5,143 nucleotides of DNA, taken from positions 12,336-17,478 of the forward strand of contig DCVI01000007.1 of assembly GCA_002327315.1 (NCBI GenBank), read 5' to 3'. Shown here in pieces: positions 1 to 5,074 of the stretch. Below the pieces are notes generated by a model. That model made no database searches, was not told the DNA's origin, and worked only from the letters and a program-made list of their open reading frames with translations. The translations under genes were made by a program, and so were the position numbers. Positions within the stretch are counted from its first letter, which is position 1; each line of letters begins with the position of its first letter. The DNA comes from Syntrophaceae bacterium UBA2192. GTDB taxonomy: Bacteria; Desulfobacterota; Syntrophia; Syntrophales; UBA2192.

Positions 1-44
1 TCCGATTTTCGTTTGCCGCCGAACTGCCGGTTATCTTCGATCCG

Positions 45-194
45 AGGTGACAGGTTACAGGTGTCAGGTGACAGGCGAAAAAGCGGTCTGCAGGGTATTA
101 CTGTTACCTGTTACCTGTTACCTGTTACCTGTTACCTGTTACCTGTTACCTGTTACCTGTTACCTGTTACCTGTTACCTGTTACCTGTTACCTA
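45..194 (-). repeat. Inverted heptad-repeat element downstream of porB
   Basis: Two blocks of a 7-bp repeat face each other here. Positions 45-75 hold about 4.4 imperfect heptads of type AGGTGAC/AGGTTAC/AGGTGTC on the plus strand. Positions 98-194 hold the opposite orientation (plus-strand TTACCTG). Read as minus-strand RNA, the long block could pair with the short one: about 21 of 25 aligned positions match, with a spacer of roughly 28 nt. No T-run follows the hairpin, so an intrinsic terminator is not supported. A role in 3'-end protection, processing or Rho-related termination is possible but is inference. The rest of the 1-191 region shows no gene I can support. Confidence 0.75.
104..187 (-). 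repeat. Perfect 12-copy 7-bp tandem array
   Basis: Twelve uninterrupted, identical copies of plus-strand TTACCTG (minus-strand CAGGTAA) run from 104 to 187. A thirteenth copy (188-194) differs by one base, and that base change makes the TAG stop codon of porB. A degenerate copy lacking one C (98-103) lies on the other side. On the minus strand the heptad contains TAA, and because 7 is not a multiple of 3 every reading frame meets a stop within 21 nt. Perfect copies suggest recent expansion or active slippage, so copy number may vary between strains. Confidence 0.95.
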
Positions 195-1097
195 CTTGGA
201 TTCCGCCGCCTTTTTCTTGTATTCCTCCCAGCGATCGTCCACCCAGTTCTGGAGCTGGCTGAGCTGCTCGATGCTCATCTTCTTGAACCGTCCCTGCCTC
301 TCCACGTAGTGCACCACGGGGAGCTTGTTGCCCTTCTCGGCGAGCGTGCGGCTGCGGCCGGTGAAGCGGAACTTGCCGTTCTCCACCTCGAAGAGCACGC
401 ACAGGCCCGTGTCGACGGCAAGCCGCCCGATGCGGACCGTGTCCTTGGTGGGATACTGCCATCCCGGGGGGCAGGGCGTGTGGATGTGGATGAACCGCGT
501 CCCCTTGATGCGCTTGGCCCGCACGAATTTGTCGTAGAGGTCGATGGGGTAGGCCGGCGTCGTCGTGGCGATGTAGGCGATCTGGTGGGCCTCCATGATC
601 TTGAGGAAGTCCTTCTTGTGCTGCTGCTTCGTGAGCACGGGGGTCGTCGTTGTGAGGGCCCCCATTGGGGTTGCACTTGATCGCTGGGTGCCCGTGTTCA
701 TGTAGCCCTCGTTGTCGTAGGCCACGTAAATGAAATCCGTCCCGCGCTCGGCAGCGCCCGAGAGGGCCTGGAGGCCCATGTCGAAGGTGCCTCCGTCGCC
801 TGCGAAGGCCACGACGGTCGTGTCCGTCCGGTTCAGGGCGGCAAGCCCCGCCGCGATCCCCGAGGCCGAGGCGGCCGTACTCGCAAAGGTGTTGTTTACA
901 CTCGGGACCAGGACCGGCGTCAGGGGGTAGAGGCCGTGGAGGACGCACAGGCAGCAGGCGGGCAGCGTTACGATCGTGTCTTCCCGGAGCGCCTTCAGGG
1001 CGAACCGGTAGGCAATCGAAAGCCCGCAGCCCTGGCAGGCCCTCGTGCCGGGAAGGACATATTCTTTCTCGTGGATCTTGAAGAGATTCTGCGGCAT
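192..1097 (-). CDS. porB: 2-oxoacid (pyruvate):ferredoxin oxidoreductase, beta subunit PorB
   Basis: This is the TPP-binding beta subunit (301 aa) of a four-subunit 2-oxoacid:ferredoxin oxidoreductase, a cytoplasmic enzyme. It decarboxylates, or in reverse forms, a 2-oxoacid using CoA and ferredoxin. Visible evidence: the CQGCG motif (Cys21, Cys24), a cysteine cluster at 48-51 and Cys209 in TPCPPGW, together fitting the four ligands of the PorB [4Fe-4S] cluster. The TPP/Mg site is GDGG at 100-103, followed by YDNEGYMNTG at about 127-136. The segment RSSATPMGA after it is typical of the PorB family. The length is normal. The ATG lies 4 nt after the porA stop, with a GGAG ribosome site 7 nt upstream inside the end of porA, so translational coupling is likely. 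The stop codon TAG is formed by the first unit of the heptad array. Pyruvate is the default substrate by family; 2-oxoisovalerate or a related acid cannot be excluded. Confidence 0.95.
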   Translation of the reverse strand: MPQNLFKIHEKEYVLPGTRACQGCGLSIAYRFALKALREDTIVTLPACCLCVLHGLYPLTPVLVPSVNNTFASTAASASGIAAGLAALNRTDTTVVAFAGDGGTFDMGLQALSGAAERGTDFIYVAYDNEGYMNTGTQRSSATPMGALTTTTPVLTKQQHKKDFLKIMEAHQIAYIATTTPAYPIDLYDKFVRAKRIKGTRFIHIHTPCPPGWQYPTKDTVRIGRLAVDTGLCVLFEVENGKFRFTGRSRTLAEKGNKLPVVHYVERQGRFKKMSIEQLSQLQNWVDDRWEEYKKKAAESK

Positions 1098-1101
1098 AGC
1101 T

Positions 1102-2313
1102 CTACTCCGTGTGGCAATTCAGCCAGGTGGTATTCAGTTCCCTCTCACCCTCCGCGATCCGGGCAAGGGACGACTTGACGGCCTCGACAAGTTCCCTTGC
1201 CTTCACGTCGCGGCCGCCGAGGCCCGCCACGTGATCGTGGATGGCCGCGTTGATGCCGCTTCCGTAGAAGGCAGCCTTGAGATCCGAGCACAGCCCCCCT
1301 TCGTAGCCGTAGCTGACGCTCTTTTCGAAGAGGATGATGGCCTTGGCATTCCGGTAGGCCGCGACGACCTCCTTTTTTTCCGGGAAGGGTCGGAAGACGC
1401 GGATCCCCACGACCCCGGCCTTGATCCCCTCCTCGCGCAGGGCGTCGGCGGCCACCGTCGCCTCGGCGGCAAGCGACCCCATGCTCGTGAGGATGACCTC
1501 GGCGTCCTCCGTCCGGTGCGTCCAGAGCATCCCGCCGTGGTCGCGCCCGAAGGCCTCCGCATACTGGCGATTCACCTCGCGGATCGTCTCCGGGCTCCGG
1601 TTGAGAGCGTTCTGCAGCTTGTAGCGCATCTCCATGTAGCCGTCGCAGAGAACCCCTTCGGCGTCGGGACGCCGGTTGGGGAGGAGCACGGAGTTGATGG
1701 TCATCGGGTTGTTTGAGTCAAGGATCGTGTGGGGCTTGTAGGGCGGGAGAAACTTCCTCACCGCCGCAGGGGTTGGGGAAACGACCGGCATCATCGTGTG
1801 GGAGAGCACGAAGCCGTCGTAGCAGACCATGACGGGCGCGTAGACCGTCTCGGCGATCCTGTAGGCCTGGATGATCGTGTCGAGGATCTCCTGGTTGTCG
1901 CGGCAGTACATCTGGATCCAGCCCGTGTCGCGCTGGGCCAGCGAGTCCTGCTGGTCGTTGAAGATGGACCAGGGGGCGCCCACGCCGCGGTTGACACAGC
2001 ACATGACGATGGGAAGCCTCGAGCCCGCCGCCCAGTGCAACTGCTCGTGCATGTACAACAGGCCGTTCGAACTGGTCGCCGTGAAGACCCGGGCCCCTAC
2101 GGTCGAGGCTCCGATGCAGACTGTCATGGCCGAGTGTTCGCCTTCCACCCGGACGTACTCGGCGCGCAGCTGGCCGCTTTCCACGTACAGGGAGAGCATC
2201 TCGGCAAGCTGCGACTGGGGCGTGATCGGGTAGGCGGCGATCACCTGGACATCGCAGAGCCGTGCCGCCAGTGCCGCCGCCTGGTTTCCAGTGATGATGC
2301 GCGCGTCAGTCAT
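1102..2313 (-). CDS. porA: 2-oxoacid (pyruvate):ferredoxin oxidoreductase, alpha subunit PorA
   Basis: This is the alpha subunit (403 aa), which pairs with PorB to form the active site. Visible evidence: the N-terminal segment GNQAAALAARL, then AYPITPQ with Thr31 in the YPITP motif that contacts substrate in characterised pyruvate:ferredoxin oxidoreductases. EGEHSAM at 57-63 carries the glutamate expected to activate TPP. NRGVGAPWSIFNDQQDS starts at 108 and Arg109 is the likely carboxylate-binding residue by family analogy. RDTGW follows at 128-132. The C-terminal third (about 250-390) looks like the transketolase-C-like domain II. The length matches PorA and VorA proteins of archaeal and Thermotoga type. 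The start overlaps the end of porD by 8 nt, with GGAGG 9 nt upstream of the ATG. The WSIF and DQQDS residues near the active site might inform substrate choice, but I cannot separate pyruvate from branched-chain specificity by eye. Confidence 0.95.
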   Translation of the reverse strand: MTDARIITGNQAAALAARLCDVQVIAAYPITPQSQLAEMLSLYVESGQLRAEYVRVEGEHSAMTVCIGASTVGARVFTATSSNGLLYMHEQLHWAAGSRLPIVMCCVNRGVGAPWSIFNDQQDSLAQRDTGWIQMYCRDNQEILDTIIQAYRIAETVYAPVMVCYDGFVLSHTMMPVVSPTPAAVRKFLPPYKPHTILDSNNPMTINSVLLPNRRPDAEGVLCDGYMEMRYKLQNALNRSPETIREVNRQYAEAFGRDHGGMLWTHRTEDAEVILTSMGSLAAEATVAADALREEGIKAGVVGIRVFRPFPEKKEVVAAYRNAKAIILFEKSVSYGYEGGLCSDLKAAFYGSGINAAIHDHVAGLGGRDVKARELVEAVKSSLARIAEGERELNTTWLNCHTE

Positions 2314-2599
2314 TGCACTTGTCCTCCCTCACCATGCTGATGGCCCGCGACGGGCACTCCTCGGCGCAGATCCCGCAGCCCTTGCAGTACTCGAGGTCGA
2401 TCTCGACGGGAATCCCCGCCTTGACCACCGCCTCGGGACAATAGAGCCAGCAAAGATAGCAGGCGGCCTTCTTCTTGACGAAGGGTGTGCACTTGCTGTG
2501 ATCGATGACAGGCCGGAGATCGCGCCAGTCTCCGGTCCGTCCCGCCTCGCCGACGGTGGGCTTGCACATGGCGGAGATATTCTCGTCTTTTTTCTTCAT
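2306..2599 (-). CDS. porD: 2-oxoacid (pyruvate):ferredoxin oxidoreductase, delta subunit PorD (2x[4Fe-4S])
   Basis: This is a small ferredoxin-like subunit (97 aa) that carries electrons from the TPP/PorB centre to external ferredoxin. The N-terminal KPTVGEAGRTGDW segment and the following RPVID are typical of PorD. The second cluster motif is canonical: Cys72-x2-Cys75-x2-Cys78-x3-Cys82-Pro. The first is unusual: Cys37-x9-Cys47-x2-Cys50-x3-Cys54-Pro, where x2 is normally found between the first two cysteines. The extra seven residues are lysine-rich (TPFVKKKAA between Cys37 and Cys47). Additional cysteines sit at 12 and 95. A GAGG ribosome site lies 8 nt before the ATG. The gene is 196 bp after porG, separated by a heptad-repeat palindrome, but overlaps porA by 8 nt, so D-A-B form the tight translational unit. 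Confidence 0.93.
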   Translation of the reverse strand: MKKKDENISAMCKPTVGEAGRTGDWRDLRPVIDHSKCTPFVKKKAACYLCWLYCPEAVVKAGIPVEIDLEYCKGCGICAEECPSRAISMVREDKCND

Positions 2600-2640
2600 G
2601 TCGTTTGCCTCTACCTCTTCGTGGTCGATTCCGACTTCAC

Positions 2641-2740
2641 GGCATAAGGCGTAGGGCTAAGGGCTTAAGGCAAAAGGAAGGAAATGACCCTCGTTCTATT
2701 CTGTTCTTCACCTTAAGCCATAAGCCTTATGCCCTATGCC
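2641..2740 (-). repeat. Imperfect palindrome between porG and porD
   Basis: The arm at 2641-2671 and the arm at 2709-2740 are inverted copies of each other, about 25 of 32 positions matching by eye, around a spacer of about 37 nt. Both arms consist of degenerate GGC-containing heptads. A second inverted pair (GGAAGGAAATG at about 2675-2685 and CATTCCTTCC at 2739-2748) crosses the first, so alternative folds are possible. No T-run follows on the minus strand, so it is probably not a simple terminator. It sits inside the operon and could act as an mRNA-stability or processing element; that is inference. Confidence 0.7.
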
Positions 2741-2812
2741 ATTCCTTCCTCGCCTTTCGCCATTAGCCTTTTGCCTTTAGCCTCTTGGTTAGCCTTTACC
2801 CTTGAGCCTTTT
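2709..2812 (-). repeat. Degenerate AGGCTAA heptad array at the 3' end of porG
   Basis: Read on the minus strand from 2812 downwards, the sequence is a run of roughly 14 diverged 7-bp units with consensus near AGGCTAA (AAGGCTC, AAGGGTA, AAGGCTA, then AGGCTAA, AGGCAAA, AGGCTAA, TGGCGAA and so on). The first units lie inside porG, encode its last residues and supply its TAA stop. Divergence between units suggests an older array than the perfect one beside porB. Confidence 0.75.
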
Positions 2813-3365
2813 TTGTCATCGTTCCCTCGTAGGCCGCGCGCACCGTCTCGAAGTTCTGCGACGCCACCGCCGCGGGGAGCTTGCTCCGAAGGGCCTTCTC
2901 GATGTTCTCCAGGGATACGATCCCCGTAGCCTTTGCGAAGGCGCCCAGAAGCGGTGTATTGATCACCGGGGCCCCTTCCTTCAGGAGACGAAGCTTCAGG
3001 GCGATGCCCGTGGCATCGACCGTGGCCACATCGAAATCGCCGTTGATGGCCGCATCCTCGGGCTTGCAGGACGTGTTGACGATAATCGTCCCGCCTTTTC
3101 TGACCCGCCCTTTCACGTCGACAACCCCCAGCAGCGTGTCGTCCAGCACGATGGCGATGTCGGCCATCTCGACCTGGGAAAACATCCGGATGGGGTCCTC
3201 CGAAATCCGCGTCGATGCCGTGACGGGCGCCCCGCGTCGCTCGGGGCCGAAGGTCGGCGCCGAGGTGACGCCCTTGAAGCCCTCCAGGTATGCCGACTCC
3301 GCCAGGATCTGGGCTGCAACCACGGCGCCCTGGCCGCCACGACCGAACCAGATTATCTCTTTCAT
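2796..3365 (-). CDS. porG: 2-oxoacid (pyruvate):ferredoxin oxidoreductase, gamma subunit PorG
   Basis: This is the gamma subunit (189 aa), the domain that completes the CoA-handling part of the 2-oxoacid:ferredoxin oxidoreductase complex. Hallmarks are the N-terminal FGRGGQGAV glycine-rich motif (residues 7-15), the TFGPERRGAPV segment at about 38-48, and the NTPLLGAFAKATG segment near 137-149. The length is typical for the family. I chose the ATG at 3365 because MKEIIWFGRGGQG matches the usual family start and GGAG lies 6 nt upstream. A longer in-frame reading reaches 3443, but it would translate the attenuator terminator and its T-run. PorG is the first structural gene of the operon, directly behind a leucine-type attenuator. 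Its last residues (KKAQG) and stop codon are encoded by heptad-repeat units. It is split from porD by 196 bp of repeats. Confidence 0.94.
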   Translation of the reverse strand: MKEIIWFGRGGQGAVVAAQILAESAYLEGFKGVTSAPTFGPERRGAPVTASTRISEDPIRMFSQVEMADIAIVLDDTLLGVVDVKGRVRKGGTIIVNTSCKPEDAAINGDFDVATVDATGIALKLRLLKEGAPVINTPLLGAFAKATGIVSLENIEKALRSKLPAAVASQNFETVRAAYEGTMTKKAQG

Positions 3366-3396
3366 TACAGTCTCCCGCTTCCCAAAAGGGTTTTCG

Positions 3397-3425
3397 TCAG
3401 CATCCAATCCCGAAATCAGCATCCA
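3397..3425. repeat. 10-bp direct repeat between attenuator and porG
   Basis: The plus-strand decamer TCAGCATCCA occurs at 3397-3406 and again at 3416-3425, a 19-bp period. It lies in the untranslated segment between the attenuator terminator and porG. It could be a binding site or chance; no function is assigned. Confidence 0.4.
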
Positions 3426-3430
3426 GGCAC

Positions 3431-3466
3431 AAAAAAAGGCCATGAGCTTTTTCGCCCATGGCCTTT
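3431..3466 (-). terminator. Intrinsic terminator of the por leader (attenuator)
   Basis: Minus-strand arms AAAGGCCATG (3466-3457) and CATGGCCTTT (3444-3435) are perfectly complementary. The stem extends inwards by G-U, G-C and C-G pairs to a GAAAAA loop, giving about 13 bp. The sequence ends in a run of seven T (3437-3431). This is a strong Rho-independent terminator. No recognisable gene lies between the upstream promoter and this terminator except the short leader peptide, and porG starts 65 nt further on. It therefore fits the 3:4 hairpin of a transcription attenuator. Confidence 0.9.
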
Positions 3467-3510
3467 AGAATTTCGTCTTCGAGTCCCTAAATTCTAAAAA
3501 CGGCGGGCGA
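3452..3510 (-). promoter_or_regulatory. Antiterminator hairpin (segments 2:3) of the leucine attenuator
   Basis: Minus-strand segment 2 (3510-3489) and segment 3 (3473-3452) are each 22 nt and can pair at 20 of 22 positions, three of them G-U. The loop is 15 nt (3488-3474). The inner ten pairs (TTTAGAATTT with AAATTCTAAA) and outer six (TCGCCC with GGGCGA) are perfect. Segment 3 contains the whole 5' arm of the downstream terminator, so the two structures exclude each other. Segment 2 corresponds to codons 30-36 of the leader peptide plus the first base of its stop. A ribosome finishing translation would cover it and favour termination. A ribosome stalled at the Leu run would leave most of it free. 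Confidence 0.88.
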
Positions 3511-3597
3511 TCGGTATGCCAGTAGAAGCAGGAGCAGAGCGAGGCGCAACAGCCCGCTCAGGTTCAAAAGCTCTCTTCTTGCACCGATCGTCGTCAT
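3487..3597 (-). CDS. Leucine-rich leader peptide of the por operon attenuator
   Basis: This 36-codon reading frame (ATG at 3597, TAG at 3489-3487) is too short for normal gene calling. It encodes 12 leucines in 36 residues. Six are consecutive (codons 21-26, 3537-3520), encoded as CTG CTC CTG CTT CTA CTG. The peptide starts MTTIGARRELLNLSG and ends AYRSPAVFRI. It resembles in design, not in sequence, the leader peptides of enterobacterial leu and ilv operons, where ribosome stalling on scarce charged tRNA prevents termination. A GAGG ribosome site lies 12 nt before the ATG, slightly long. An in-frame GTG six codons upstream has no such site. It lies directly downstream of a promoter and ends inside antiterminator segment 2. 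Leucine sensing is inference from codon content and architecture. Confidence 0.87.
   Translation of the reverse strand: MTTIGARRELLNLSGLLRLALLLLLLAYRSPAVFRI
3508..3590 (-). promoter_or_regulatory. Protector hairpin (segment 1:2) of the attenuator
   Basis: The minus-strand octamer CGATCGGT (3590-3583, leader codons 3-5) is perfectly complementary to ACCGATCG (3515-3508), just before and overlapping the start of antiterminator segment 2. A second candidate is GCGGGC (3557-3552), complementary to GCCCGC inside segment 2 (3508-3503). Either pairing would occupy part of segment 2 and favour the terminator when the leader is not being translated. The assignment as the classical 1:2 hairpin is inference. 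Confidence 0.6.
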
Positions 3598-3626
3598 TCT
3601 CAGCGTTTTCCTCACAAAGTAGAACT

Positions 3627-3655
3627 TAAATATCGGAAAGGATTCGGATTGTCAA
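3627..3655 (-). promoter_or_regulatory. Candidate sigma70-type promoter for the por operon
   Basis: The minus strand has a perfect -35 hexamer TTGACA (3655-3650), a 17-bp spacer and TATTTA (3632-3627) as a weaker -10. TTTAAG two bases further is an alternative. Predicted transcription starts near 3620, giving a leader RNA with about 23 nt before the leader-peptide ATG. The -35 box begins within two bases of the T-rich end of the waaA terminator. This placement supports an independent por transcription unit. Confidence 0.7.
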
Positions 3656-3656
3656 T

Positions 3657-3749
3657 AAGAAAAACAGGCTAAAGGCTTATGGCGAAGGGCGAAAGAAAAG
3701 AAGATCGTGCAGTATCCCTTCTTGCCTTTAGCCTTTAGCCTTTAGCCTT
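3657..3749 (-). terminator. Heptad-built intrinsic terminator after waaA
   Basis: On the minus strand, heptads from 3749 to 3724 (GCTAAAG-type units) pair with inverted heptads at 3690-3667. The end pairing GGCTAAAGGC with GCCTTTAGCC is perfect over 10 bp. An inner stem AAGAAG/CTTCTT (3723-3718 with 3703-3698) closes a 14-nt loop. The structure is followed by TTTTTCTT (3664-3657). The arms overlap the end of the waaA coding region, and several 7-nt registers can pair. The T-run supports Rho-independent termination between waaA and the por promoter. Confidence 0.75.
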
Positions 3750-3750
3750 A
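3724..3750 (-). repeat. Heptad array overlapping the waaA stop codon
   Basis: Three perfect plus-strand GCCTTTA units (minus-strand TAAAGGC) plus a partial fourth run from 3724 to about 3750. They encode the last residues of WaaA (KAKG) and its TAA stop at 3737-3735. This is the same AGGCTAA-type heptad found at the end of porG. An inverted block follows at 3667-3690. Confidence 0.85.
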
Positions 3751-5039
3751 CGCCCCATGTTTTTTATAATCATCCCCGCATAGCGCTCTGCGGCGCCGCG
3801 GCTCGACATGACGCGCTTCTGGCCTTCTGCCCCGCGGCGCCTGAGCTCCGCGGGATCGGAGAGCAACGCTTTCATGCCCTCAAGGAGCTCCGCGGCGTTT
3901 CGGACCGGGATGCCCGCCCCGGCCTCTTCCAGGAGGGTTTTCTCGTCGAGGAAGTCCTCCATGGATGGCCCGTAAAAGACGACCTTCCCCCAAACGGCCG
4001 GCTCAAGGATATTCTGTCCTCCCTTCGCCACAAGGCTTCCCCCGCAGTAAACGACGGAGGCCAGGCTGTACAGACCGAAAAGCTCGCCGATCACATCGAC
4101 GACGACGACGCCCCGGTCGGGCGGCGCCCCTGCAAGGATCTCGCTTAGCAGGACGCAGGGTAGCTCCTGGGCCGTCACCAAGTTGCAAACGGCCTTCCCC
4201 CTCTCGGGGTGACGGGGCACGACGATGAGCCGCAAATCGGGCCACTCCTGCAGCAGCGCCCGGTACACCGTGAGAACAATGGTCTCCTCCCCTTCGTGTG
4301 TGCTTCCGGCCACGAACACCCGGGAGTCCGGCGTCATCTTCATCTGGGCGGCTTTCCGGGACCAGGCCTCGCCGCTTACCCTTGAGGCGAGGCTGTCGTA
4401 TTTGGCATTCCCCATGACCTTCACGCTCGCCGCGGGAGCGCCGATGGCCAGGATGCGTTCCCGGTCCACTGCGGAGATCACCCCGATTTCGAGGACCGAC
4501 GCCAGGACCTTTTTCCAGAAAAAGGATGTCCGGGAGTAACGCCGGAACGATCGGGGTGAAATCCGGCCGTTCACCATGACGGCGGGGATTCGGCGCTTCA
4601 TGCAGTGCCGCAGGAAATTGGGCCAGAGCTCCGTTTCCGTGAGGACGACGATATCGGGGGCAATCCGGTCGATCACTTTTTTCACGACAGGGAAGAGGTC
4701 GAGGGGGAAATACATGAATGCCGTGGCCTGGGGGATCAACTTGCGCGCCATGGCCTGGCCCGTCTCCGTGGCGGTGGAAAGGACGATGCCGGCTTGGGGA
4801 AGCTTTCCCCTCAGGGCGGCAACGATGGGGGCCGCCGCCGTGACCTCGCCTACGGAGACGGCATGGACCCAGATTCGCGGACGGCCCTTGAGTGCGGAAA
4901 CCATCTCGTCGGGCATGGCCCCCAGCTTTTGCCGGATGCTCTGACGGTACTTTCCCGCCACAAGGATCTTGAATGCATAATACGGCGCCAGGAGCAGGAA
5001 GCCCAAGAGAGTGGTGATGTTGTAAAGTACGTGAAGCAC
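3735..5039 (-). CDS. waaA: 3-deoxy-D-manno-octulosonic acid (Kdo) transferase WaaA/KdtA
   Basis: WaaA transfers Kdo from CMP-Kdo to the lipid A precursor at the cytoplasmic face of the inner membrane (glycosyltransferase family GT30). With the GTG at 5039 the protein has 434 residues, about 10 more than typical. It opens with an N-terminal hydrophobic segment (LYNITTLLGFLLLAPYYAF) that resembles the known membrane anchor. Motifs in order: WVHAVSVGEV (catalytic Glu in SVGE), LTETELWPN, NGRIS, GSTHEGEE, VPRHPER (donor-binding region), GGS and GGQNILEPA. I prefer the GTG at 5039 because the next residues (LHVLYN) align with the start of other WaaA proteins. A TTG at 5063 would add eight residues, but it lies between candidate -35 and -10 boxes. 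Neither start has a good ribosome site. The C-terminus and stop are encoded by heptad repeats. The gene appears to be transcribed separately from por. Confidence 0.95.
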   Translation of the reverse strand: MLHVLYNITTLLGFLLLAPYYAFKILVAGKYRQSIRQKLGAMPDEMVSALKGRPRIWVHAVSVGEVTAAAPIVAALRGKLPQAGIVLSTATETGQAMARKLIPQATAFMYFPLDLFPVVKKVIDRIAPDIVVLTETELWPNFLRHCMKRRIPAVMVNGRISPRSFRRYSRTSFFWKKVLASVLEIGVISAVDRERILAIGAPAASVKVMGNAKYDSLASRVSGEAWSRKAAQMKMTPDSRVFVAGSTHEGEETIVLTVYRALLQEWPDLRLIVVPRHPERGKAVCNLVTAQELPCVLLSEILAGAPPDRGVVVVDVIGELFGLYSLASVVYCGGSLVAKGGQNILEPAVWGKVVFYGPSMEDFLDEKTLLEEAGAGIPVRNAAELLEGMKALLSDPAELRRRGAEGQKRVMSSRGAAERYAGMIIKNMGRKAKG

Positions 5040-5045
5040 CGCCCG

Positions 5046-5074
5046 ACGATAATGCGGTTTCAATACACTGTCAA
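5046..5074 (-). promoter_or_regulatory. Candidate promoter for waaA
   Basis: The minus strand has a perfect TTGACA (5074-5069), a 17-bp spacer and TATCGT (5051-5046, 4 of 6 matches to TATAAT). The predicted start of transcription falls near 5039, essentially on the GTG start codon of waaA. That would imply a leaderless or nearly leaderless mRNA. The match could be chance if waaA is transcribed from further upstream. Confidence 0.45.

Noticed and set aside
104..194. Possible CRISPR array
   Set aside because: The unit is 7 bp with no spacers; it is a simple tandem repeat.
45..194. Rho-independent terminator after porB
   Set aside because: The heptad hairpin is plausible, but no T-run follows on the minus strand, so only a repeat was annotated.
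13..309. Plus-strand ORFs with a repeated LPVTCYL peptide
   Set aside because: They are open only because the plus-strand heptad TTACCTG lacks stops. They run into the antisense of porB and have no supporting ribosome site or homology.
1045..2340. Long plus-strand ORFs antisense to porA (1045-1716 and 1729-2340)
   Set aside because: They are GC-rich shadow frames of a clearly conserved PorA gene, with low-complexity translations and no recognisable motifs.
3366..3443. N-terminally extended PorG starting at 3443
   Set aside because: The extension would translate the terminator hairpin and T-run. The ATG at 3365 has a ribosome site and matches the family start.
3598..3615. GTG start for the leader peptide six codons upstream of the ATG
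   Set aside because: It has no ribosome site of its own, whereas the ATG at 3597 has GAGG upstream, although at 12 nt.
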